From contig NW_005178652.1 in NCBI RefSeq assembly GCF_000350225.1, forward strand, positions 437,358 through 501,357: a DNA stretch of 64,000 nucleotides, in the 5' to 3' direction. The notes under the pieces are model-generated. The model was not told where the DNA came from, did not search any database, and saw only the letters and a list, made by a program, of their open reading frames with translations. The stretch is from Chondrus crispus. Taxonomy: Eukaryota; Rhodophyta; Florideophyceae; Gigartinales; Gigartinaceae. Both the position numbers and the translations under genes were made by a program. This document shows, in pieces, positions 21,301 through 31,505 of the stretch (the stretch's first letter is position 1; the number at the start of each line of letters is the position of its first letter).

Positions 21301-22806
21301 TTGAGCCACTACGCAAAATTGGCAGGCCACCCGGGAGGCAGGAAACTTTACAAGACTTTGAGAAGATATTTTTATTGGCCTACGATGGCCCTAGACTGCT
21401 ATGCAGTCGCGAAGAATTGTGCCGCATGTGCGCGGGAAAGGGTGAAGTTAAGAAAAAACACGAAGGAAATGAAGCTGTTCACGCCCAAAGCTCCGCTGGA
21501 ATTTGTCGCCATCGACATCCTCGGCGAGCTAATTACAACTAAGCGAGAAAATCGGTATATTCTCGTGATCAGCGATCGATACTCGAAACTGGTACGAACC
21601 GTACCGTTGAAGAAGATATCAGCTGCGCACATCGCACAAGCCTTCGTTCACCATTGGGTATTCGTGTACGGACCGCCGGTCAAGCTGCTGTCCGACAATG
21701 GAACACAGTTCACGGCCCGGTTCTTTCAGAACGTCTGTCGAATTCTCGGCATCCGCAATGTGTTCACGACTACGTACCACCCGCAAGCCAACGGCCAAGT
21801 TGAGAGATTTAACCGCACGCTGACTTCCGCGTTGCGAAAATACGTTGGAGAGCATCCCAAGGACTGGGACTTATTTAGCGACGCTGTGACGTTCGCCTAC
21901 AACACACAAGTTCATCGAACTACGAACATTGCGCCCTTCGAGCTGGTGTTGGCTCGGGCGCCGAGAAACATTGCGTTACAAGCGCAACCAACATTGGAGA
22001 ATTTCAGCTCGTCACGAGCATACTACCTGAAATGGCAGTCGTGGTTGGAGAGCCTAATGCGAGGCGCCGATAGGAGTTTGCGGAAGGAACAAGCCCGGTA
22101 CAAGCGAAATTTCGACGCACGCCTTCGCAAACCGCAATATGAGATCCCACCGGGGTCCTACGTGTTCCTCCGGAAGGAGCAGGGCACGGCTAGCGAACCG
22201 AAACACAAGCTGGCACAAGTCGCTACAGGACCTTATCAGGTCAGAAGATCGGATCAACATACGGTAGTCATTGCCATTGGCGATCAGGAGGAACGCGTAT
22301 CGCGAGACAGGGTGGAGTTAGCCCCAAGCCCGATGGACTATGCGCCGATAACTGGCCTACGTCAAGCGCTACAGTTCCTGGGAGAGCCGGAGCTAAACGA
22401 AGAAGGAGAGGTAATGGGGGACGAGGAATGTCCTCACACCCGTGCGCCTACGTCAGGGGACCAGGACAATTCAATTAGCCAAGCGCCGACAGCGGAGACA
22501 TCTCCGGACCTACGCGATTTCGGAAAGTCCAGAGAAGAGGACGAGTTGGAAGATCTTCAGGAGGGGGAAGGGCACAGTTCAGAGAAAGGAGAGGAAACGG
22601 AAAATACGGAATACGTAATCGATCGGGTCGCCGACCACGATTATCAAAATGGTAATTTGATTCTCAAGGTGGAATGGTACGGCTATACGCCCGAGGACGC
22701 GACGTGGGAGCCCATTGAGCAATTACCCCGCAGTGCGGCCGTCACGTATTTCCGGAGGAAGAAACTGCCCCTCCCGCCGCAAGTCGCACGGGCGAGACCA
22801 GGATGA
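18219..22806 (+). pseudogene. pol: Chromovirus 1 Pol: protease, RT, RNase H, integrase, chromodomain
   Basis: The domains are in order. Protease has VLDTGARPN near 18680. RT has VDYRRLNAVTVKDTYPLPRM and the catalytic YLDD at 20141-20152. RNase H has DSDASDYQNGA and VHTDHASLR. Integrase has the His/Cys zinc region (LSHYAKL and NCAACAR near 21300-21440) and the DDE residues in AIDILGE, LSDNGTQF and NGQVERFNR. A C-terminal chromodomain lies near 22610-22760 (WYGYTPEDATWEP). Three lesions break it: a frame change near 18500, one near 20165 just after YLDD, and a TAA at 20815 where copy 2 has Trp. The chromodomain would bind modified histones and guide integration. Confidence 0.9.
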
Positions 22807-25800
22807 GCTCCATACGCAATGTGATGATGGAAAGCGAAAAGAAGACGCGAGCCGCAACCAGTTTCCTATGTTTTTACCTTCTTAACTATTCTGTTTCGTT
22901 TTTGTTTTTTTTGGTTGTTTTGTTTTTTTATGTTTGTTTTCCCTTCCCGAGACGCACCTAGGTCGGTCATTCCGGAACGATCGTGCGTAATGTCAGAAGA
23001 ACACGACAGGCGCCCAAGGGCGACAAGGGACTGCGAACCGCCGATCGTGATTAAGGCTACACGCTGTATCTCGAGTCGAGGAAGGAGAGGACGGATCACG
23101 TGAAGGAAGTTCAAAGAGACAAGTGTCGCGAGGAAAAACGCGGAACACAGAAGGGTTGTCTGAATTTTAACAATGATCCAGGAACGGCACTGACGATTGA
23201 GAGGCATAGGGCGTTAAGAAAGGCGTGAAGTCGAGTTCGAGACACTGGGACGGCCGGCAACACACCACCGGTGTCGCCCGATGCCCAGAATGAGTCAAAT
23301 AGAAGCCCTGATGGGAACGTCGTTGACGTACAGCGATCGATCGTGCGATAACACGCCTAGCGTTTGTCTGATTCTTTTGTCGTCAATTCTTTTTTTGTTT
23401 TGTATCGCGCAGAAGGACGCGCACGAAAGCGAGAAAGGGTAAATTCCTGTCGACAAGACAACCTCCCGTAGTTCGGGGGGGAGCCAAAAGGGATAACGCC
23501 GAGTCGGGCGGAATGCTGTCACGCGCAGGAAGAACGAGAAGGTGTGGAAAAGAGGCAGTTGAAATGCGCGGGCACGCGCACGTGAACGAGACGAATCAAG
23601 AGGACGTGGACGATGTGAAGCGCACCGCGGAGAGAGAGAGTAGCGATAGTCGCCGGCATCGCGATCACAGGAAATGAGAGAAGGAAACTGGAATGAGTTA
23701 GGCGATTCTGCCTCGGACCCCCTCACATGAATGAAGCAGCGTGCGCTGCCATGTCATGAAATGGAAAAATTTACTGTAGTCTCAGGCTGAGGTAATACAC
23801 CTCCTTGGATACGATCACGCGTTGCCGCCGCGCGCACTGTGAAGGGACGCTTGGATCAGTGAGACGCCCTCGTGGGGCATGATTTAATCAAAAAAAATGG
23901 GGATGCTGGCAGGGAGCTGCTGGACGGGCGGAGAAAATCGAAAATCGAACACTAGTCAGCCTTCGAACTTTTAATCAAAATTAAGGGAAAGTACGGAACT
24001 TGTCGGTCATACGAAAACGGGGTGTCGCTTGCTATAGCCAAAGCCACGAGTATCCGAGGCCGTCCGGCAGCACATTTCGTCAAGCGCACATCGGGGGATT
24101 CTCTCCCCCGGCCTAACGAGAACAAGAAGCTCGCAGCGTGAAGAAAATAGACGATCCCGCGCCCCTCTATGAGTGTGACTCATATTCTGCTGGCCTGATC
24201 ACTCATTCGATCGACGTCGTCCATTTTCTATTATCAATACCATGAAAAGAGGAGGAATCAATCCTGCGGATTACGCAGTATCGAGCCACATTGATGCTCC
24301 CACACGTCATTATACTACGAACGACATACTTACAAGCTGACTGCTATAACTACTTTTCCGTTCTTCCATACTCTCTTTGTCTTCTTTTTTCTGTTGTGTC
24401 TTTTTTTGTTTTCGGTGTACTGTTTTATTTTATTTTTGTGTGAAGTCGAGGAGACGACCCCGCACAGCGGAGGTCGATTAGCAAGTTCATAAGGATCAGG
24501 AGGGAGAAGACCCCCACGAGCAAATGGGGGATCGACCACAAATTGTCGCACGACGGCAATCCAGACGTGGTACGTCGTCTGGTCGGTCGTGGAAATCGAG
24601 TAGAACTCGTGCTGTCTGACAAAGGGGATCGGAACCAGAAGGAAAGAGAAACAAGGAGGACGTACTACGAAAAGAGAAGGAAGCAAAGGAAGGATGAAGA
24701 CGCACAGGTGTGGGGATGTTTACGTACGAAGGGACATCCTTTCTTTTTGAGACTTTCCTTTGACGTCACAAGTTGCCGTCTGTTAGAGACGATACTTCAA
24801 GGGAAAGGCGACAGGGAAGGAAGATCGATGTTCTGGCTTTCGCAACGAGGGCCATTATGAACTGGCAAAGTCACCTCGCTCTTCGCCGCCTTCTGGCTAA
24901 TGCTGGTATCATCGAAGCATAAATGCTGGGGAAATCGTTGATTTTACACTCACCCACGTCGTGGGTCCGTCCGAACATAACCCTTGGCCAGGATGGCAAC
25001 ACGCGAGACGGGCCACTTGCTACTGTACAGAATGGTGCCCACTGACGGTTAACCTGAACTATGCAATGCAGGGAAAAGAGGGACGGCTTCGTACTTGTAC
25101 CAACGGTACGGGGTACACCCAGATCACGGTATCACACCCGCGGGGTCAACTACGTCGACATTCGCCGTAAGCGCTTCAAGCAGCGATAGGAATGATGGGT
25201 TTATCATCAAGTGTCCGGACGGACGATGTCACCCCATGTACGAAAAAGTCCCCCTGGTCACACTTCTCTGTAGCACGAATTATCAAAGCGTCAATAGAGA
25301 ATGAATTGAAGCAACAACCGAAAGAGGCGAGGGCGTGGCGATTTAGTAACACGTCGGACAGGATAACTTCGGAATGGATGTCATCGACATGAGACGTCGG
25401 GATCACGAATGACGTCGACCCGAAGGGAGGATGAGGACGTGGTACGAATAGCGACATGGGATGGAAAGAGGAGGGAGTTGAGACAAAGAGGAGGCCATAT
25501 GAGGAAACGTTGACGCAACTGTCGAGTTTGTCGCCCGTAGGGGACGTCGACCCTTACGCGAACCCGACACAGACGACGATGGCGTCTCCTCACGCTCGAC
25601 AGGAACATCAATTTAAACACAAAGGCTTCGTGAAACCGTTTCCCCCTTTTCCAGGATGTCGACTCGACTTGGGACCCACAATCGAGATGGTAAGGGCATA
25701 GAAAAGAGGAGGAAAAATTCGAGAACGCACGAGATGAGGAGAAAATCGAAGAGAAGGAAAAGAGGAGGGAACTGACAATAAGGAGGTGCGACCGCGTTGA

Positions 25801-26038
25801 CGGGGGCGCACGACGAAAAGAGAATGGAGAAGGCAGAATGGGGATGCGACCGCAGAGGCGGGACGCATACAAAAAAAAGAGAGAGAAAAAAAAAGAGGAG
25901 GAAAGTGAAGGTAATGGGGGATACGCAGGTGATTCATTTTATTATCCAAAAGCTACAGGATGACGTCAATAACCAGACGTCACCCCAAACGGGTAATAAT
26001 CTGGGAACGGATCACAGGAAGTCGCTCTAAGCGGCAGG
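22807..26038. other. Chromovirus 1 long 3' spacer
   Basis: About 3.2 kb between pol and the antisense ORF. Open frames are short and none is recognisable. It contains T-rich runs (22870-22940, 23390-23400, 24370-24440) and a purine-rich plus strand at 25730-25920. The reverse complement of that purine stretch resembles 54590-54790 next to the third chromovirus copy, so this spacer belongs to the element rather than to a further insertion. Confidence 0.55.
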
Positions 26039-27703
26039 TCATTGGGGCGGCACACCCAAGGATTTTTCTTTCGGGAGTGAGGTAACGAGTCGAGCAAGGA
26101 CTCGCAGATCATCGAGGGAAGCCCCTTGGAGAGCTTCACCTTCGATGCCATGAGCGCGGAGCAATGTGCAGTAGATGTCAATGGCTCCGTCGCTCTTTTT
26201 GGGAATTGATGGGGACGGTGGGGAAGACAACGCTTCCCTATCCGACAGAGTTTCGGTATGCCCTGCCGAGGGGATATCGACAGCAGGAGGAGCAGCAGCA
26301 GGGGCTGCAGGGAGAGGGGAATCTGGAGCAGACGGTCGGGGGCAAACGTCGTCTGCGCGGGGATCTATGGCTCGTATGGGATCTACGTCAGGGGTTGGAA
26401 CTTAGTTGCCGAATTGGCGACTGAGGCGCGCTTCGGAGGGAGAGCACAAGGCGGATGTCCAAGGATTGAACCAGGCAAAGTCACCCGCCGCACTGTGACT
26501 TCGTCCGGGAGAAAAGGACAGGCGTCGCCTTGCAAAGGATCGGGATGAGTTGATAGGGGGAACAACATCCCAGTCGACCTGATTGATCTTTTCGAGTAAG
26601 GAGTGCAGTTCGAAGTCGGTGTCTGCTCCACCCAAGGGCACAGTATAGTCCAAAAGACACATGAGCTCGACGAGCTTCGGAGGAAGATACCAAAGCCGCC
26701 AGCAATCGTACGCCTCCCAGAGCAAGGTGGCGGCTACCTTCATGCACCACTCCGTCAGAAAGACAACCCACAACCCGTGACGAGGATCAGTGAGATGGCT
26801 TCCAAAGTAGGTAAGGATGGGACCGAGCTCTGCCCAAAACCCTTGGCAGACCTCAAATTGTCCCCACCACGAGGGGAGTTGCTGGTACCGGTTGGGATAG
26901 TGTGACCGAGCAATTTCCCCCGCCTCAGCCATTTGGTAAGCTAGGAAATATCCCGTGTCCGATCTCATCTTACGCTCGAATCGGACCGTATGCTGGAAGA
27001 AGGGGATGTTCCCGCGTTTCATATATCGGAAATTAAGGGGGAGGATTGCGCGCGTGTATGACATGGCGTCGTTAGACACCGTCAGTTGGTTATGCCACAG
27101 GCGGTCCGCCTCGAGCACGGGGTCACCACGTGTCCAGCTGAGGAGGTTGTCGAGGTAATCACGCTCCCCCTCCGTGCGAAACTTCCACGTGTCACATCCG
27201 AAGGACGGAGGGATGAGGGCATCGGATAGGGATAGGTCGAGACGGTCGAGAACGGCTTCCATGAACCGCAGGGATAGGCCCTGTCGGCCACGAGGGGAGG
27301 AACGACGCAAGATAGAAGGGGGAATGGCGACACGAGCACGCCAATCGTAGGAGGAAATGGCTTGAAGGGGAAGGTGACCCGGCAGCATCCCCGCACCGTC
27401 GGCAAAGTCGCGCCCGATGCTGGTGACGTCGCGCACGTCGATGGCGGAAAACCAAGGAGTGGCCGCGTACGGTAAGGGATAGTCGCACATGGATTTACCT
27501 TGGAGCTCGGCTAGTGTGGGGTATCGACAAGGGGCTGATGAAGGATGGAGATCGGGATGAAAGACGGGTTCAGGAACGTTGGTGTTCGGGGGAAGTCGGG
27601 GTATGGAAGGAAGGTCGTTAGGAATGGAAGGCGTGTGTGAGAAGCCCACACCACGGCGACCGCGGGCGGTATGTCCGACAGTGGGATCCGATGAAGGAAA
27701 CAT
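26039..27703 (-). pseudogene. Chromovirus antisense ORF, conserved unknown protein (one stop)
   Basis: On the strand opposite gag-pol the frame runs from ATG 27703 (open to 27772) to TGA at 26039, 554 codons, with a single TAA at 26402-26404. The chosen Met aligns with the start in the second copy (52661). The protein has a Pro-rich N-terminus (residues 1-70), then a well-conserved core rich in Trp, Tyr and Arg. Core landmarks are FDWR/YDWR, LSLRFMEAV, GCDTWKFRTE, NTVRFERKMRSDT, LPSWWGQFE, QGFWAELGPILTY, HGLWVVFLTEWC and VAATLLWE.YDCWRLW. After a Pro/Ser-rich linker comes a C-terminal block (LLRAHGIEGEALQGASLDDL). There is no signal peptide, zinc finger or enzyme motif that I recognise. It starts 111 bp from the 3' LTR and reads into the element. 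Confidence 0.75.
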
Positions 27704-27801
27704 GGAGATCGTTTTACTCTCACGCGAGCGGCGACCGATGGTCGGAAGAAAAAGGAAGAAGTTGGGAAGCAAGGGAGTGAAGCCGCTGCGCGAGAGCGCT
27801 C

Positions 27802-27810
27802 AGAAGGGGG
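27802..27810 (+). promoter_or_regulatory. Polypurine tract before the 3' LTR
   Basis: AGAAGGGGG followed by ATA immediately precedes the 3' LTR start at 27814, the expected place for plus-strand priming. The same sequence, reverse-complemented, adjoins the third copy's LTR at 52556. Confidence 0.6.
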
Positions 27811-27813
27811 ATA

Positions 27814-28865
27814 TGTAGTGAAATACGCACCTGGAAAGGGGGGTGAAAAGAAAGGAAAACATTTGGATATGAAAAGTAGTCCGGGTTTGGGGGACACACG
27901 TGTGAATAATTGCACAGTTTCAATTTTTAATTATTTTATTTTATTTAGTTAATTAGTTGGCATTAATTTTGCTGACACTAGATTAGATCTAGGATCTAGC
28001 GCCGCGAGCTACTGTACTGGCTCCGGCGGGGCGATATATACCTTAGCCCTCTGACGACCAAGTCAGTAAAGGTAACCCGAGTTGCCGGAGTTGAATGTCG
28101 CCTTGGTCGAAGTCCGTCTCTACCAAGACGCTCCCTTTTACCTAAGCCTACGGCATCCTCTATCGCTCGGGGTTCCCTTTTCTCTTTCTTTTATTTCCCT
28201 ATCCTTTTCTATCTCTAATTCTACCTATTTTTCCCTTATCTTGTGTTGGTGCCATCGGCCTCGGTTGCGACCGAACCTGTGTAAGTGTTTCGAGCCATCG
28301 GGCGGCACAGTTGACGTAGCGCTGCTACAGTGACCCATTTTCCGACGGAAACCGTTGCAACGACGTCTCCCTCGAAGGGTTCCGTCGTATTATGAGCCAG
28401 TGTTGGTACCATCGGTGTCGGTTGCGACCGAACCGGTGTAGGTGTTTCGAGCCATCGGGCGGCACAGTTGACGTAGCGCTGCTACTTTCATTTCATCTCG
28501 TCGGGCTGCGTTGCGACGCCCCCGTCGAAGGCCTTGTCGCGTTACAAGGTGTCGAAGAAGCTCAACGAGCATTGGCCTTACAACGCAGTGGAATCGGGGT
28601 ATCTACGTACGCGCCCCACCCCACACTCGTCGAGCAATTCTCTTCGCAAGTCTCTACCACACCGATCCCGGGCCGGGCTATTTCTCTGTGCCCCCCCCCC
28701 ATCAGGGATCCGAGCTACTACGAGTCGCAAGCTCGTTTAAACGGAGAAGGGAGAGTCGGACACTCCGTAGCGCTGTGCCATCGGCATTTCTTCTTTTTGT
28801 TGCTGTTGTTGTTTTTGCTGGACCATCGGACCGCGGTCTCTGCCCGACAGGCGCATTGCAATACA
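27814..28865 (+). repeat. Chromovirus 1 3' LTR (1052 bp)
   Basis: It starts TGTAGTG, ends AATACA and is followed by the GTTGT target duplication. It differs from the 5' LTR at about 14 positions and in the length of a C run (near 28692). Confidence 0.95.
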
Positions 28866-28870
28866 GTTGT

Positions 28871-30030
28871 GCGCGGGGTTGGAGCTTGGTTTTTGGTGCA
28901 GCGTTGGTCACGTACCCGTGTTGACCGAAGGGTAGTAGGGTGGTGATGTTAACTGGTGTGGCGGACCAGAGGCGTTCTGGGAGTTGTATGTAGGAGCGAT
29001 GGGGTGTGTGGTTGTATTTGTCTATGTAGTCGCTAGCAGCGTATTCCCAGAATTGTGGTGGCATGTCTGAGGAGGACAGTGCCGCGCGGACGTGGTCAAA
29101 GATTGTGCGGTTGGCTCTCTCGGCAAGGGCGTTTTCTTGCGGGGTGTGGGGGATGGTGGTGTGTAGGGTGATGTGTTGGTGAGCATAGTAGGCGCGGAGG
29201 TCATGTGAGATGTACTCTTTGGCGTTGTCGCTTGTGCCATGACGGACCGTGTGTCCGTGCAGGGGTTTGATCGAAGCTAAAATAAATTTGACATCGAGGG
29301 CGGCCAGCGTTCGTGTTGGGTGGAAGGAAGCAAAGAGTTTGCGGCTGCGTTCATCTATGAAAGTTATCACGTAGAGGTTGTTGTTGGAGGTGAGAGGTGC
29401 GATGGGGCCACACATGTCGGTGTGAATGTGTTGGCCGGGGGGGCCTGGCGAGGGTGGATGTGGAATGGAGAGTGGGAATTCTTTGCGACAAGACGTCCGG
29501 TGCACGTGAGGCGGGGTGGTGGGAACTTGAGGGTTGAAGGTAGTCCGGGGGCTGGGTTGTGTGTAGCCACGTATTGTAATGTTTTTGGGTGTATGTGGCC
29601 CAGCTTGAGATGGAAGTTGTGGTGGGTGAGGTCGGAGGCGGAGGGGCGTTTGGTGAGAGGGGGCGGTGGTGGTTGACGGGGTTTCAGGGGTGTTTTTGAG
29701 GATGGTGCCGAGTGTTTGATCATTGAGGAGTGTTAACGGAGAAGCCGAAGACTGTTGGGGGGATTGCTGTTTGTGGGGGAGGAGCAGAGGATCGGGTTTT
29801 AGAGGATTGGAAGTATGATGTGATGGGTGGGGGGGCTTCATGAGGTTGCCATGTGTAATTGGGGGATGTGGAAGAGGAGAATATCTGGACAGGGTAGAGT
29901 CCTCGTCGTAATTTGGCGGTGGCGATGATGGAGGAGGAGGTCGGGGGTGGGAGGGGACGGCAAATGTATGCCTTGTCTTTTTGAAAAATTGTGTCAACGT
30001 GTGTGGATAGTTGTGTTATAGAGAGGAGAT
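28871..30030 (-). pseudogene. Copia A integrase part of pol
   Basis: A long minus-strand frame below 29997 carries the copia integrase core: first Asp in HTDMCGPIAPL, second in GTSDNAKEYISHD, Glu in PQENALAERANR, followed by WEYAASDYIDKYNHTPHRS. The gag-pre-integrase segment (HLKLGHIHPKTLQYV) lies in an overlapping frame near 29600, so there is a frameshift between them. At 28871 the copia sequence stops at the chromovirus; its frame continues in phase at 14757, so the split is a clean insertion. Confidence 0.85.
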
Positions 30031-31177
30031 TGTGTTTGATATGGGTTGTCACGATGGATCGGAGGACTGGGATGAAGGCTGAGCGGGCCGGTGGAGGGTT
30101 GGTGCGTGGGTGTAGAGTCACGGGTCCCTGATGATATATGGGTGAGGGGGAGCCGTTAGCGGTTGAAGTTGAGCGATAGGAGGGTGGCATGTGGGGTGGT
30201 GCAGTGCGGAGGTGTGTAGGAAATGCAGCGGAGTCAAGTACGTACGATGTGGGGGGTGACTGCTGGATTGGGTCGAGTTCGGTGTTCCACTTGGTGTGGT
30301 GGGTTTGTAGGGCGAGTGGGGGCTTGTTGCCAGTTGGCGTGGGCGGCGGTGCGAGGACGGTGGTGTAGTGTTGGTGGACTGCACTGTGGTGGACATTATC
30401 ACGCATTTTGGATATGCATTCGTCGTTGTCACGCGACGTTGTGCCGTGGTAGAAGCACCATTTGCCGGGCCAGTGGTTGGGGCGGCGGGCATTTCGGGTG
30501 CCGCGAGGCGTGTTGTATTGGCGCGGCGGTCCGGGGTGAGGTGGGTGTGCTTGGTTGGCGAGGTGCGGTGTTTGCCTGGACAGGAAATTTTCTGCGTGAA
30601 GGAGGTGTGCCTATATTTGTTCGATAGGCAGGAAACTGGATTGAGCGTGGAGGGTCAGGGCGATCGAGTTGTAATCCGGGTGATCACGTGAGCCATCGAG
30701 TAAGAACTGTGCAGCGGTGCCTTTATCCTGCATGCCGGGGTAGTTGACGGCACGCATCCGGGTCCGTATGTTTTTGTGAATTGTAAGGTATTTGAGCTTA
30801 GGTGTTCCGGGTTTCAGGGTGGTCTCGCGAGCGAGGGCGCTCAGGAGATAGGGGGCATTGCTGGAGATGGCTGTGGGGATCTGGTGGAGCCTGTTGCGCA
30901 AATCGTGAGGAGCGAGAAGAAGATCTGGGTCAGAGAGAAGAGATTGAACTTATTCGGAGAGGCTGCGGAAGAAAAGCGCCAAGGCAAGAATTTTCTTGCG
31001 GGTGAAGGGGCGGATGTCTGCCGGTTTGGTGGGGAGGGGTGCGTTGATGTCCAGATGTTCGTCACAATTGTTGATAGAGGCCACGAGGATTAAGTTGTTG
31101 TGCCAGTAGCTGAAATCAGTGAGTGTCAGTTGAGTGACAGAGATGCGTGGGCTGTCGGGCGTGGGGGAGAGATCCAT
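30031..31177 (-). pseudogene. Copia A gag and protease region
   Basis: The minus-strand pieces from 31177 down (starting MDLSPTPDSPRISVTQLTL, then helical fragments near 30900-30650 and a Pro/Thr-rich stretch at 30400-29720) occupy the gag-protease position between the primer site and integrase. The frames are broken, and I cannot point to an intact zinc knuckle or protease active site. Confidence 0.55.
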
Positions 31178-31394
31178 GTTGGGGGGATGGTTGGTGGGGT
31201 TTGTTGACTTGTGGGGGGGTAGTAGGTCAGGGATGAGGGAGTCTTAGGGGGATGAATGGTTGACGTGGGGGGGTGGATCGGCCGTGGGCCGGTTGGGATG
31301 CTTGTGTGATGTGATGATCGGCCGTGGTCTGGTTGGGAGAGGGTTGATGGAAAATGGGTGAAGAGGGTGGGCAGTTGCGGCGAAAAAAGGAAAA

Positions 31395-31406
31395 GGGCTT
31401 ATAACC
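31395..31406 (-). promoter_or_regulatory. Copia A primer-binding site, half-tRNA-Met type
   Basis: Read on minus, GGTTATAAGCCC directly follows the 5' LTR. It is complementary, with one mismatch, to the anticodon-arm sequence of tRNA-Met rather than to a tRNA 3' end, as known for Drosophila copia. Confidence 0.55.
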
Positions 31407-31505
31407 TGTAGGAGAGACTCAAGACCTTGGTCGTGCTTACTGAGGGAAGGAGTGACGACGGTGATAAATACTGTGAAGGGGCTATATACATTGTAAGATT
31501 CGACA
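31407..31505 (-). repeat. Copia A 5' LTR (99 bp)
   Basis: It pairs with 12700-12799 with about 11 differences. The divergence is much larger than between the chromovirus 1 LTRs, consistent with copia A being the older, target element. Confidence 0.85.

Larger units (their letters stand above)
14758..28870 (+). mobile_element. Ty3/gypsy chromovirus 1, 14.1 kb, with GTTGT target duplication
   Basis: The element spans 14763-28865, with LTRs at 14763-15823 and 27814-28865, flanked by GTTGT at 14758-14762 and 28866-28870. The order is 5' LTR, gag (zinc knuckle), protease, RT, RNase H, integrase, chromodomain, a 3.2-kb spacer, an antisense ORF and the 3' LTR. RT before integrase plus a C-terminal chromodomain place it among chromoviruses. 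I count about 14 substitutions between the LTRs plus a C-tract length change, i.e. near 98.7% identity and a fairly recent insertion. It sits inside the copia A polyprotein gene, in the opposite orientation. Confidence 0.95.
12700..31505 (-). mobile_element. Ty1/copia retrotransposon A, split by a chromovirus
   Basis: Short LTRs of about 100 bp lie at 12700-12799 (3') and 31407-31505 (5'), about 88% alike by eye and bounded by TG and CA. Outer flanks AATAC and AGTAC look like a target duplication with one change. On minus the order from 31.4 kb downward is primer site, gag-like region, gag-pre-integrase, integrase, then (after the inserted element 14763-28865) reverse transcriptase and RNase H. 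Integrase before RT identifies copia. Removing the insert and one GTTGT copy leaves about 4.7 kb, a normal copia length. Confidence 0.9.

Noticed and set aside
29320..30691. Gly/Val-rich plus-strand ORFs
   Set aside because: They are complements of the copia A integrase and gag region on minus.
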